Positions 1 to 7,181 are shown, counted from the first letter of the stretch. The stretch: 38,005 nt of DNA from an uncultured Odoribacter sp. (GCA_944321165.1 CALUKE010000024.1:1-38005); one strand, 5' to 3'. The notes: generated by a model from the sequence alone, not told the origin. A program made the numbers and translations.

Positions 1-166
1 ATTAGGGCGTTTTCTTCACGCACCGCTTCGCTCATGCTAAAAACACCCTAATGAGCCAACGGGGTTACACCCCTCTGGACACCCCCGTTTGCCCCGTGCG
101 GCACGACCACAGGCGGACGGACACTGACAAACAAGTTTGTAAAACCTAAAAAAATAAGAAACGAAC
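1..166 (+). other. Candidate oriT region upstream of the relaxase gene
   Basis: No gene is seen here. The stretch is packed with inverted repeats. ATTAGGGCGTTTT at 1-13 pairs with bases 40-52 (12 of 13 pairs), enclosing a loop of about 26 bases. GGGGT/ACCCC sits at 61-65 and 69-73. A perfect ACAAAC-AA-GTTTGT hairpin lies at 127-140. MobV-type relaxases are usually encoded next to their own oriT, which carries such hairpins near the nic site, so this is the natural place for the transfer origin. The nic site itself cannot be assigned by eye, and the region may continue upstream of the window. Confidence 0.45.
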
Positions 167-1516
167 ATGGGATACATAAGCATCCAAATCAACAAGGCGA
201 AAGGGGCGGCTGACACGGGCGCATCCGACCACATCGAACGCAAGACCATGCCAAAGAACGCCGACCCGACACGCACCCACCTCAACCGTGAGCTGGTGGA
301 GTTCCCCGACGGCGTGGCAGACCGCACCAAGGCGATAAGCCACCGCATCCGCACGGCAGACATCAAACGAAAGGTAACACCCGACCAAGTACGGGCAATC
401 CGCATCGTGCTTTCAGGCACGCACGAGGACATGATAAGAGTGCAGGACGAGGGCAGGCTAAACGAATGGTGCGACGACAACCTGCAATGGCTGCACCGCA
501 CGTTCGGAAAGGAGAACACCGTATCGGCAGTGCTGCACATGGACGAGCACACACCGCACATCCACGCCACGGTCGTACCGATAGTAACGGGCGAGCGCAG
601 GAAAGCGAGGAAGAAGCAGGCGGAAGGCAAACGTACCTACCGCAAGAAAGCCAATGCCGTCCGTCTGTGTGCCGATGACCTGCTGACACGTGAGAAATTG
701 GTAGCCTATCATGACAGTTACGCAAAAGCAATGGCGAAATACGGCTTGCAGCGTGGCATACGGGGTTCAGAGGCACGGCACACCACCACCGCCCAATACT
801 ACCGTGACCTGAAACGGCAGACGGGAGAGCTTGAAGCCAACGTGCAACAACTACAAACCGAACAGCGGCAGGCAGAACGACAGCTTGACGAAGTGCGAAA
901 AGAAATCAAGTCGGAGAAGCTGGAAGCCACCAAGACCGAGGCGAAAACGGCACTCGTGGCAAAGGTCGGTTCTCTTTTGGGCAGCGGAAAGCTGAAAGAG
1001 CTGGAAGCCGACAACCGCACCCTGCAAGGTGAGGTTGCCGCCCGTGACGAAAGCATCGAACTGTTGCAACGGCAAATGCAGCGGCAGCAGGAGGAACATC
1101 AACGGCAGCTTATGGAACTGCAATCCAAGCACCGCAGGGAATTGTCGGACAAGGAAGCGGAACACCAAAAGGAAGTGTCATTTCTGAAATCCATCATCCA
1201 AAAAGCCAAGAAGTGGTTTCCGCTGTTCCAAGAATTGGTGTACATGGAAAAGTTCTGCCTTAAAGTCGGCTTTAACGAGCGGCAGACCGCCACGCTCATT
1301 AGTGGCAAACCATTGTTCTACGAGGGCGAACTCTATTCGGAAGAGCACAAGCGGAAGTTCACGACCGAAAGGGCGGGCTTCCAAGTGGTGAAAGACCCGA
1401 AAGACAAAGCGAAACTCGCACTTGCCATCAACGGGCAACTGATTGGCGAATGGTTCAAGGAGCAGTTCGACAAGCTATTCTCATCCATTAGGAGAACAAA
1501 AGGCTTGGGATTATAG
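167..1516 (+). CDS. mob: MobV-family relaxase (Mob/Pre plasmid recombination protein)
   Basis: DNA relaxase expected to nick oriT and pilot single-stranded DNA during mobilization by a co-resident conjugative element. Residues about 1-210 form the Mob_Pre domain. The metal-binding signature HxDExxPHxH of MobV relaxases is intact at residues 124-133 (H124, D126, E127, H131, H133). Residues about 210-345 are a long Gln/Glu/Lys-rich coiled coil, followed by a C-terminal segment of about 100 residues. The 449-residue length suits Bacteroidales members of the family. The ATG at 167 follows an AT-rich leader and the candidate oriT. Base composition is richer in G+C than the chromosome from 3.9 kb on, which supports acquisition by transfer. 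No integrase or replication gene is in view, so the rest of the element must lie to the left of the window. Confidence 0.93.
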   Translation: MGYISIQINKAKGAADTGASDHIERKTMPKNADPTRTHLNRELVEFPDGVADRTKAISHRIRTADIKRKVTPDQVRAIRIVLSGTHEDMIRVQDEGRLNEWCDDNLQWLHRTFGKENTVSAVLHMDEHTPHIHATVVPIVTGERRKARKKQAEGKRTYRKKANAVRLCADDLLTREKLVAYHDSYAKAMAKYGLQRGIRGSEARHTTTAQYYRDLKRQTGELEANVQQLQTEQRQAERQLDEVRKEIKSEKLEATKTEAKTALVAKVGSLLGSGKLKELEADNRTLQGEVAARDESIELLQRQMQRQQEEHQRQLMELQSKHRRELSDKEAEHQKEVSFLKSIIQKAKKWFPLFQELVYMEKFCLKVGFNERQTATLISGKPLFYEGELYSEEHKRKFTTERAGFQVVKDPKDKAKLALAINGQLIGEWFKEQFDKLFSSIRRTKGLGL

Positions 1517-1522
1517 ACGATG

Positions 1523-1585
1523 CCAATGGGAGGGTAGCAAGTTTGTGTTTTGGGCAGACCAAAACGCTTGCTATCCTCCCGTTGG
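1523..1585 (+). terminator. 19-bp hairpin just after the relaxase gene (terminator or structured RNA)
   Basis: Bases 1523-1541 pair with 1567-1585 as a continuous 19-pair stem if two G-U wobbles are allowed (1527/1581 and 1534/1574). Inside it is a second 7-pair stem, 1547-1553 with 1559-1565, closing a 5-base loop. Both irregular pairs are G-U in the plus-strand transcript but would be A-C mismatches in the opposite strand, so the structure suits a plus-strand RNA. There is no T-run straight after it, so a simple intrinsic terminator is not certain. Positions 1586-1652 hold nothing recognisable. Confidence 0.5.
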
Positions 1586-1652
1586 TCAAATTCAAAATCA
1601 GACAGGAAACATCCTCTACTCAAAAATCTATAAGTTTTCTTGTTAAGTTTGG

Positions 1653-2285
1653 TTATTCATATTTGTCTTGAATGAAGTGCGTCCGCATTCTCGGTTCATA
1701 TTCCGGCTTGCGAATGCCGTTCTTCCGTCCACTTTCGATACACTTCAGCAGCCATGCCATGTTTTGCCCCAAGACGCGCATGGTCTGTAAGCCTTCCTTG
1801 TCCTTGCGCACATCGTCGGGCGTGAAGCCGTGTACCGAGTTCCAGTATTGCGATGCTACAATAGGCATATTCGCAATAGTGAAATACTGGTTCAGCTGCT
1901 CGAAGGTGGCAGAGGCTCCACCACGGCGGCACGATACGACTGATGCACCGAGTTTGCCTGCCATGCGATTTTCCGTAGAGAAGAACAGGCGGTTCAGAAA
2001 CGAAATGAGTTGCCCCGTGGGTGCGCTGTAATAAACTGGCGAGCCAATGACGATGGCATCAAATTCATCCAGCCGCTTCTGTATCTCTTGCACGAGGTCA
2101 TCGCGGAAGCAATGTCCTGTCTTCATGCAGGCTCCGCAGGCGATGCAGCCTGCTATGGGCTTCTTGCCTAAATACAGCAATTCCGTCTCAATGCCGTTTG
2201 CCTGCAAGGTGGTTTCCACTTCGTGCAAGGCGGTATAGGTGCAGCCCGTTTGATTCGGGCTGCCGTTAATCAACAATACCTTCAT
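1653..2285 (-). CDS. Iron-sulfur-flavoprotein-like NAD(P)H-dependent FMN reductase (second copy)
   Basis: Flavodoxin-fold oxidoreductase of the NADPH-dependent FMN reductase superfamily, likely cytoplasmic. The N-terminus MKVLLINGSP with the following T/G/C-rich loop is the FMN phosphate-binding motif. Residues 47-59 contain CX2CX2CX5C (C47, C50, C53, C59), the compact cysteine pattern that binds a 4Fe-4S cluster in the archaeal iron-sulfur flavoproteins. The motif GSPVYYSAPTG follows in the usual FMN-contacting position. I chose the ATG at 2285 because it gives the canonical family N-terminus; the open frame runs 21 codons further up but that part overlaps the preceding gene. It starts only 4 bases after the stop of the related flavoprotein gene, so the two are co-transcribed. 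The physiological substrate is unknown; quinones, nitro compounds or other electrophiles are possible. Confidence 0.85.
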   Translation of the reverse strand: MKVLLINGSPNQTGCTYTALHEVETTLQANGIETELLYLGKKPIAGCIACGACMKTGHCFRDDLVQEIQKRLDEFDAIVIGSPVYYSAPTGQLISFLNRLFFSTENRMAGKLGASVVSCRRGGASATFEQLNQYFTIANMPIVASQYWNSVHGFTPDDVRKDKEGLQTMRVLGQNMAWLLKCIESGRKNGIRKPEYEPRMRTHFIQDKYE

Positions 2286-2289
2286 ACGT

Positions 2290-2829
2290 TCAGAATTTAT
2301 GCGCCAGTTCAGCCGCTTGCTTGCAGCCGTCTGTCTTGTTGATGTCACCTTCGTTCAATACACCGGTAATAAGCACTTCGCCTGCCATGTTCCATTTCAA
2401 CAGGGCGGCAGAACGCTCCAGCGGCTTACGGATGCCGTCCATTACCGTCACGTCATCTTCTTCGCAGCAAGCTATCAGTCCGCACTTCTTTCCGGCGATG
2501 TCCTTGCCGCCTACCACGAATGAAAACAGGCGGTCAATCACACCCTTTATCTGTGCCGGGATGGAATACCAATAGGTCGGCATGGTGAATACAACAGCAT
2601 CGGCTTCCATGATGGCAGGTGCGATAAGGTTGAAATCATCGTCGAATGAACAGGCCTTGCCCGTCTTGAAGCAGGTCTGGCAGGCACGGCAACCGCCTAT
2701 CTTCATCAGTGCGGCATCAAAGCGTTGCACCGTGTGGCCGAGTTTCTCCGCTTCCCTGATAAATGCGTCCGTTAGGGCAAAGCTGTTGCCATGCTTGCGT
2801 GGACTGCCCGTAATGACTGTTATCTTCAT
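2290..2829 (-). CDS. Iron-sulfur-flavoprotein-like NAD(P)H-dependent FMN reductase (first copy)
   Basis: A 179-residue flavodoxin-fold reductase related to the gene downstream. It begins MKITVITGSPRKHGNS, the FMN-phosphate loop, and has MPTYWYSIPAQ in the second FMN-contact position. Residues 47-60 carry CX2CX2CX6C (C47, C50, C53, C60), again matching the 4Fe-4S motif of iron-sulfur flavoproteins; a further Cys pair occurs near GLIACCEED. The pairing with a close relative may mean a heteromeric complex or two substrate specificities; the sequence does not decide. It lies 12 bases downstream of the NTF2-like gene, as the second gene of a three-gene operon read away from hxlR. HxlR-family regulators in other bacteria often control reductases that remove quinones and diamide-like stressors, which suits this arrangement (inference). 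Confidence 0.85.
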   Translation of the reverse strand: MKITVITGSPRKHGNSFALTDAFIREAEKLGHTVQRFDAALMKIGGCRACQTCFKTGKACSFDDDFNLIAPAIMEADAVVFTMPTYWYSIPAQIKGVIDRLFSFVVGGKDIAGKKCGLIACCEEDDVTVMDGIRKPLERSAALLKWNMAGEVLITGVLNEGDINKTDGCKQAAELAHKF

Positions 2830-2841
2830 GATGCTTCCTCC

Positions 2842-3225
2842 TTACTTTTGAATGGTATCGGAATTCTGATTATATGCCTTTGCCACGCACCGCCACTCGC
2901 CGTCCATTTTCATCAGCAGCAGGTAGTCGGTGAAGTCGATGCGGCCTCCCCATTTCTCCTCCAGCACGCGCACCACGGCGAGGGTTTCTTCCACGTCCAC
3001 CACGTCAATGCGTGCCTTGAAGTCATCTCCTGCGCCCACGGTGTCCACATTGCGGTAGAACTGCTCGATGCTGCCGTGCTCCAGCTTCCCGTCGAGGTAA
3101 CCGAACAGGACGGCTTCGTCAATAAACAACTCGCGGGCATACTTGCTGTTGCCTTCTGCCACACTCTTCACAAACTTCATGGCAGCGGCTTCCACTGCCT
3201 TGTACTCTTCGATATTTGCTCTCAT
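2842..3225 (-). CDS. NTF2-like (SnoaL/lumazine-binding-like) small protein
   Basis: A 127-residue protein of the cystatin-like NTF2 superfamily, resembling the putative lumazine-binding group common in Bacteroidales. The pattern fits: N-terminal helices (YKAVEAAAMKFVKSVAEG), a conserved FxDEAVLFGY segment, then alternating strands ending in KMDGEWRCVAKAYN. It has no signal peptide, so it is cytoplasmic. I use the ATG at 3225; the open frame extends 23 codons upstream but would run into the promoter and lacks family-like sequence. It is the first gene of the operon NTF2-like, flavoprotein, flavoprotein, transcribed from a promoter facing away from hxlR. Members of this fold bind small hydrophobic ligands or act as small enzymes; no catalytic residues can be assigned here. 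Confidence 0.8.
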   Translation of the reverse strand: MRANIEEYKAVEAAAMKFVKSVAEGNSKYARELFIDEAVLFGYLDGKLEHGSIEQFYRNVDTVGAGDDFKARIDVVDVEETLAVVRVLEEKWGGRIDFTDYLLLMKMDGEWRCVAKAYNQNSDTIQK

Positions 3226-3263
3226 GATGCTAATGTTTAATTGATTATCTTGTTTTGATGTTG

Positions 3264-3294
3264 CAAAGGTAGGTGATTCCTCCTGCCTGCACAA
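3264..3294 (-). promoter_or_regulatory. Promoter of the flavoprotein operon
   Basis: Read on the minus strand, TACCTTTG at 3271-3264 matches the Bacteroidota -7 element TAnnTTTG. A TTG at 3294-3292, exactly 20 bases upstream, fits the -33 element. The -33 box directly abuts the inverted repeat at 3296-3334. The expected start lies about 30 bases upstream of the NTF2-like ATG. Confidence 0.55.
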
Positions 3295-3295
3295 G

Positions 3296-3334
3296 TACCG
3301 AAAAATTATTCAGATACTGAAAAATTATTCGGTA
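3296..3334. promoter_or_regulatory. 18-3-18 inverted repeat, probable HxlR operator
   Basis: Arms 3296-3313 and 3317-3334 are reverse complements at 16 of 18 positions, around a 3-base centre. The core GAAAAATTATTC also occurs as an exact direct repeat (3300-3311 and 3319-3330). The repeat lies midway between the two divergent promoters, with 24 bases to one -7 element and 25 to the other. HxlR proteins bind as dimers to such palindromes, so this is the expected operator. Whether it represses or activates cannot be told. Confidence 0.6.
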
Positions 3335-3359
3335 TATCCCCGTTACGATATATTATCCT

Positions 3360-3367
3360 TACCTTTG
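3360..3367 (+). promoter_or_regulatory. -7 element of the hxlR promoter
   Basis: TACCTTTG matches the Bacteroidota TAnnTTTG -7 element and sits 29 bases upstream of the hxlR ATG. The ten bases TACCTTTGCA are identical to those of the divergent promoter on the other strand. No good -33 element is visible, which suits a promoter that depends on a regulator bound to the adjacent repeat. Confidence 0.5.
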
Positions 3368-3396
3368 CAGGTGTAACATTCAATAAAGATAAAACC

Positions 3397-3747
3397 ATGT
3401 ACGAAAGAAAGATACCCGTAGATTTGGACTGCCCCCTGCGGTTGACCATGAGCCTGATTGATTCCAAGTGGAAGTCCTGCATTCTGGACGAACTGCGCCA
3501 CCGTGCCCTGCGTCCCAGCGAACTGCACAAGATATTTCCCGAAGCCACGCCCCGCGTGCTTGACCTGCAACTGAAAGAACTGGTGGAGGACGGGCTCGTA
3601 TCGAAGACCATCTACCCTGAACTGCCTCCTCGTTCGGAGTATGCCATCACTCCGTTGGGGATGACGCTTATCCCCATCATCGATGCTATGATTGCATGGG
3701 GAGAGAAAAATACGGAATTATTTGAAAAGAAATACGGGAAACGGTAA
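3397..3747 (+). CDS. HxlR-family winged-helix transcriptional regulator
   Basis: A 116-residue single-domain regulator of the HxlR/MarR-like winged-helix group. The family pattern is clear: an N-terminal Cys-Pro (C12-P13), SLIDSKWKSCILDEL, then RPSELHKIFPEATPRVLDLQLKELVEDGLV, which is the recognition helix and start of the wing, and YAITPLGMTLIPIIDAMIAWG, which is the dimerisation helix. A second cysteine lies at C28. Relatives such as YodB and QorR sense quinones or diamide through the conserved N-terminal cysteine, so redox sensing is plausible but inferred. It is divergent from the NTF2-like/flavoprotein operon and is separated from it by an excellent palindrome, so control of that operon and of itself is the likely job. 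Base composition matches the G+C-rich left side, so it belongs to the mobile segment. Confidence 0.9.
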   Translation: MYERKIPVDLDCPLRLTMSLIDSKWKSCILDELRHRALRPSELHKIFPEATPRVLDLQLKELVEDGLVSKTIYPELPPRSEYAITPLGMTLIPIIDAMIAWGEKNTELFEKKYGKR

Positions 3748-3897
3748 TAGAATTTGGTTGCTTTTTCACTATCTTTGTGGGCAAGACAAGAGTTGTTTGA
3801 CAGAAATTTACCGCATATCGCAGAATTTGTGACTGTTGCCAATTCATTACCTCGCTCTTTGAGAAAAGCTCATAAGTAGCTTATTTCTAACTAATTC
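3748..3897. other. Junction between the G+C-rich mobile segment and AT-rich chromosome
   Basis: No complete gene. Base composition falls sharply across this stretch. A TATCTTTG -7-like octamer at 3770-3777 points rightward with no gene ahead of it on the plus strand for 2 kb. An open plus-strand frame running to a TAG near 3876 has coding-like residues (for example LFDRNLPHIAEFVTVANSLP) but no start codon of its own and no family I recognise. ATAAG-TAG-CTTAT at 3872-3884 is a small perfect inverted repeat. One end of the mobile element, or of an older insertion, probably lies here. Confidence 0.4.
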
Positions 3898-4977
3898 CTA
3901 TTTTAATATCGTTTTTTTCAACAAAACAGAGACATCCTCGTAACGATTTATATATCCCGTAAAGCGAATCGTTTTTAACGCATTGCTTTCATAAAAAATT
4001 TCAATATCATACCACCGCATCAATTCCATCATAATATTTTCCAGGGGTTCATCTTCAAAAGCCAGCACACCATCTTTCCAGGCTATATGTTTCGCCACAT
4101 CCACGTTTACGATTTCCATTTTTCGATCGTAAATCCGAGCCTGCTCGCCCGGATGCAGCACACAGGAATCTCCCGCCACCTTCAGGGCGATCTGACCTTG
4201 AACCAAAGTCGCCAATGCCATACCATCATCCTCGTAAGCCTTCACATCGAATTCAGTACCCAACACCTTTATCTCATTGCCACCAAATTCAACAATAAAA
4301 GGGATCTCTGACTTGGCAATCTGAAAATAAGCTTCACCCGACAACCTCACCCGACGTTCTTTTTCAGAGAAAGGAACCAAATACTGTAAACTGGTTTCGG
4401 CATTTACCCAAACCTTTGAATGATCCTCCAGTTCCAATTGAAACTCTGCACCGTGGGGTATCTCCAATACATGCCATTCCGGTTCAGCAATCAGGGAATC
4501 TTTGATGACCAAATAATTTACAATATCCTCCTGCTGTTGCAAAATGATTCCCCCCTGTCTTTCCAACTGTTTCACCGCTTCTCCCTGAATCAAAAAAGTA
4601 TCCCGATTACCGACACGCAAAATAGCTCTGGCAGTCTCAGGCACCTCAGCGAAAGAAGGCTCGACAACCTCCTCCTGTAAGCGATCGTACCCCCAATAAA
4701 CAGGAACAAGCAATAAAAGGATCACCGCAGCAATTTTACACATCCGATATATCCGACGTTTAAAATCCCGCTTCCTATTCTGAAACAAAAATCGCTGATA
4801 ATTTCGCTCCACATCGGCAGAAGTCACCGGAATTTTCCTTTTCTGTCTGCCCATTTTCTGCAAAGCGATGTAATAGCTTCGATGCTCATCCGAAACCTCC
4901 AGCCACTGTTTCAACAAAACCTCTTCCTTTTCATCCAAGGTTCCCCTCAAAGATTTTATTAATAATTCTCTATCCAT
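3898..4977 (-). CDS. FecR-family anti-sigma factor, C-terminus apparently cut short
   Basis: Membrane anti-sigma regulator, partner of the ECF sigma factor encoded just upstream. The cytoplasmic N-terminus (residues 1-75) is followed by one transmembrane helix at about 80-96. The periplasmic FecR domain lies at about 170-270, with the typical LEIPHGAEFQLEL and RRVRLSGEAYFQI strands, and the DUF4974 domain begins near 308. The frame ends after YEDVSVLLKKTILK. DUF4974 normally continues for roughly 20 more residues to a final beta-strand, so the end seems lost. I use the ATG at 4977 because MDRELLIKSLRG is the usual family start; 20 upstream codons in the open frame are unlikely to be translated. 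In Bacteroidota such pairs normally precede a SusC/SusD-type outer-membrane pair, which is absent; the mobile segment occupies that place instead. Confidence 0.88.
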   Translation of the reverse strand: MDRELLIKSLRGTLDEKEEVLLKQWLEVSDEHRSYYIALQKMGRQKRKIPVTSADVERNYQRFLFQNRKRDFKRRIYRMCKIAAVILLLLVPVYWGYDRLQEEVVEPSFAEVPETARAILRVGNRDTFLIQGEAVKQLERQGGIILQQQEDIVNYLVIKDSLIAEPEWHVLEIPHGAEFQLELEDHSKVWVNAETSLQYLVPFSEKERRVRLSGEAYFQIAKSEIPFIVEFGGNEIKVLGTEFDVKAYEDDGMALATLVQGQIALKVAGDSCVLHPGEQARIYDRKMEIVNVDVAKHIAWKDGVLAFEDEPLENIMMELMRWYDIEIFYESNALKTIRFTGYINRYEDVSVLLKKTILK

Positions 4978-5051
4978 ATATCCAATTCTTCCGAATGTCG
5001 ATAATATAGACAACCGAACTCCCCAACACAGTGACAAAAAATTATTTTATT

Positions 5052-5630
5052 TTAAAAAATTTTCGTGCATTTTTCAGAAAACAGGAAAAAGAAGAGAACA
5101 GAACTACCCAACTGACCTCTCAAGTATTTATAAGCACGCTTTATATAGGTATTGACCGTATTGACCGTAATTCCATATTCCTCGGCAACCTCCTTATAAG
5201 TTTTTCCATCAACAACACAAGCCATAAAAATCTGACGGGTTTGCTCCGGTAATTCATTAACGACTCGATAAACCCGCGCAATCAGAACTTCGTCATATTC
5301 ATTATCAGGCAATTCTGCATACATATATGCTTCAAGCAACCACGTCCGATGCTTATCCTCCAACTGTAAATGCTTGATCTTATTTAAACAGATATTTTTT
5401 ACTAAAGTAAAAAGATAAGACTTAAAATTACTGATATGGGAAAAATCCTTTTTTTCCCAGAGTTTTAAAAAACAATCCTGAATAACATTTTCTGCCGCTT
5501 CTCTTTCCAACAAAAAATACTCTGCAAATTGTACGAGTACTCCGAAATATTCTTCAAAAAGAAATCGAAAGACTTCCTGATCTTTCTTCTGTAAAGCCAC
5601 AATTATTTCCTCTGACGAATATTTTTTCAT
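5052..5630 (-). CDS. ECF RNA polymerase sigma-70 factor (Bacteroidetes FecI-like)
   Basis: A 192-residue extracytoplasmic-function sigma factor. Region 2 spans about residues 25-90 (FRFLFEEYFGVLVQFAEYFLLEREAAENVIQDCFLKLWEK is the core-binding and -10-recognition part). Region 4 spans about 125-178 (ELPEQTRQIFMACVVDGKTYKEVAEEYGITVNTVNTYIKRAYKYLR is the -35 helix-turn-helix). The short hydrophobic tail (SSVLFFFLFS) is common in this group. It is followed after 74 bases by the FecR-type anti-sigma gene in the same orientation, the standard order. Such pairs usually respond to a TonB-dependent receptor that imports a glycan or siderophore; none remains in view, so the pair may now be uncoupled. 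It is convergent with nothing and divergent from kbl, with 248 bases between them that hold only AT-rich sequence and the kbl promoter. Confidence 0.93.
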   Translation of the reverse strand: MKKYSSEEIIVALQKKDQEVFRFLFEEYFGVLVQFAEYFLLEREAAENVIQDCFLKLWEKKDFSHISNFKSYLFTLVKNICLNKIKHLQLEDKHRTWLLEAYMYAELPDNEYDEVLIARVYRVVNELPEQTRQIFMACVVDGKTYKEVAEEYGITVNTVNTYIKRAYKYLRGQLGSSVLFFFLFSEKCTKIF

Positions 5631-5841
5631 ACATTGACATTAGCATAGATTAAACAGAAAAAAATAAATCCATCTGGAAATCAAAATCAATATTTATTAG
5701 GGGCAAGAATACGAAATTCACCGCTACTTTCAAGCATTTCCATTGAATAAAAATTCAAAGGAGCGGAGCGTTGCTGATATTCTGTTGAACAAACAAAAAA
5801 AAACTTAAGCCTGAATCCTATCATTATTCATGAAATATTTC

Positions 5842-5849
5842 TACATTTG
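5842..5849 (+). promoter_or_regulatory. -7 element of the kbl promoter
   Basis: TACATTTG matches TAnnTTTG and lies 29 bases before the kbl ATG. No convincing -33 element is seen at the expected distance. The rest of 5631-5878 is AT-rich with no recognisable gene or RNA. Confidence 0.45.
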
Positions 5850-5878
5850 TTCCGTTTATACAAATAATCTTTACTACT

Positions 5879-7069
5879 ATGTACGGTAAATTTCAAGATT
5901 TTTTAAAGGCTGAAATACAGTCAATAAAAGATGCCGGTTTATATAAAGCCGAACGTCTGATTGCTACACCTCAGGATGCAGAAATCAAATTAACCACAGG
6001 AGAAACTGTTTTAAATTTTTGTGCAAACAACTATTTAGGTCTTTCTTCCCATCCCAAAGTGATCGAAGGTGCTAAAAAAGCTTTAGATGCACGCGGATAT
6101 GGTATGTCTTCAGTTCGTTTTATCTGCGGAACCCAAGACATTCACAAAGAGCTGGAAGCTAAAATTTCCAAATTCTTCGGGACAGAGGATACCATATTAT
6201 ATGCGGCTTGTTTTGATGCTAACGGAGGTGTTTTCGAACCGCTTTTCAGCCAGGAAGATGCTATCATTTCCGACGAATTGAACCATGCTTCTATCATTGA
6301 CGGTGTTCGTCTATGCAAAGCCGTTCGCTACAGATACAAACATGCAAACATGGAAGATCTGGAAGAGCAGCTCAAAATATCTCAGGCACAGCGTTTCCGC
6401 ATCATCGTTACCGATGGAGTATTCTCCATGGACGGCGACATTGCCCGTCTGAAAGAAATTTGTGATCTGGCCGAAAAATACAATGCCCTGGTAATGGTTG
6501 ACGACAGCCATGCAGCAGGTTTCATCGGAAAAACAGGACGTGGTTCCGCCGAATACAATGGAGTAATGGACCGGATCGATATTTTCACCGGAACTTTAGG
6601 CAAGGCCTTGGGTGGCGCCATGGGTGGTTACACAACCGGTAAAAAAGAGATCATCGAAATGTTACGCCAGCGTTCCAGACCTTATCTGTTCTCCAATTCA
6701 TTGTCACCGGCCATTTGCGGAGCATCTATCGCAGTGTTCGACATGTTGATGGAAAGCACCGAACTGCGCGACAAAGTCATGAGCAATGCTGAATATTTCC
6801 GGGGAAAATTGAAAGAAGCCGGTTTTGATATCAAACCGTCAGAATCAGCCATCGCAGCCCTGATGTTATATGATGCTGTACTGTCTCAACAATTTGCCGC
6901 AGAATTGCAGAAGGAAAACATTTATGTTACCGGTTTCTATTATCCGGTTGTACCCAAAGGACAAGCCCGAATCCGAATTCAACTGTCTGCAGCACACACG
7001 CGCGAACAACTGGATCGTGCCATTGCCGCCTTTATCAAGATCGGAAAAAAATTAAAAGTGATAAAATAA
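5879..7069 (+). CDS. kbl: Glycine C-acetyltransferase (2-amino-3-ketobutyrate CoA ligase)
   Basis: PLP-dependent alpha-oxoamine synthase that cleaves 2-amino-3-oxobutanoate with CoA to glycine and acetyl-CoA, the second step of threonine degradation through threonine dehydrogenase. At 396 residues it is the standard length. Visible hallmarks are NFCANNYLGLSSHP near 46-59, the SSVRFICGTQDIHKELE segment, VMVDDSHAAGFIG (the aspartate contacting the PLP ring nitrogen, about 208), and FTGTLGKALGG with the Schiff-base lysine at K242. No threonine dehydrogenase gene is adjacent, so the substrate must come from an enzyme encoded elsewhere. The close relative 8-amino-7-oxononanoate synthase is excluded mainly by overall resemblance and the N-terminal pattern. 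The gene stands alone, with its own promoter and a strong terminator. Confidence 0.93.
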   Translation: MYGKFQDFLKAEIQSIKDAGLYKAERLIATPQDAEIKLTTGETVLNFCANNYLGLSSHPKVIEGAKKALDARGYGMSSVRFICGTQDIHKELEAKISKFFGTEDTILYAACFDANGGVFEPLFSQEDAIISDELNHASIIDGVRLCKAVRYRYKHANMEDLEEQLKISQAQRFRIIVTDGVFSMDGDIARLKEICDLAEKYNALVMVDDSHAAGFIGKTGRGSAEYNGVMDRIDIFTGTLGKALGGAMGGYTTGKKEIIEMLRQRSRPYLFSNSLSPAICGASIAVFDMLMESTELRDKVMSNAEYFRGKLKEAGFDIKPSESAIAALMLYDAVLSQQFAAELQKENIYVTGFYYPVVPKGQARIRIQLSAAHTREQLDRAIAAFIKIGKKLKVIK

Positions 7070-7081
7070 GATTCATTATTA

Positions 7082-7122
7082 AATAAATGAGGGTAACACA
7101 CAATCGGTTACCCTCATTTATT
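7082..7122. terminator. Bidirectional intrinsic terminator after kbl
   Basis: AATAAATGAGGGTAAC at 7082-7097 pairs perfectly over 16 bases with 7107-7122, closing a 9-base loop. The A- and T-rich arm ends provide T-runs on both strands. It separates kbl from the following hydrolase gene. Confidence 0.85.
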
Positions 7123-7181
7123 TATATCCCAGGCAGTCCGAGAGCTTTTCCGGAATACATTATAAACTTAAAAATAACAGC

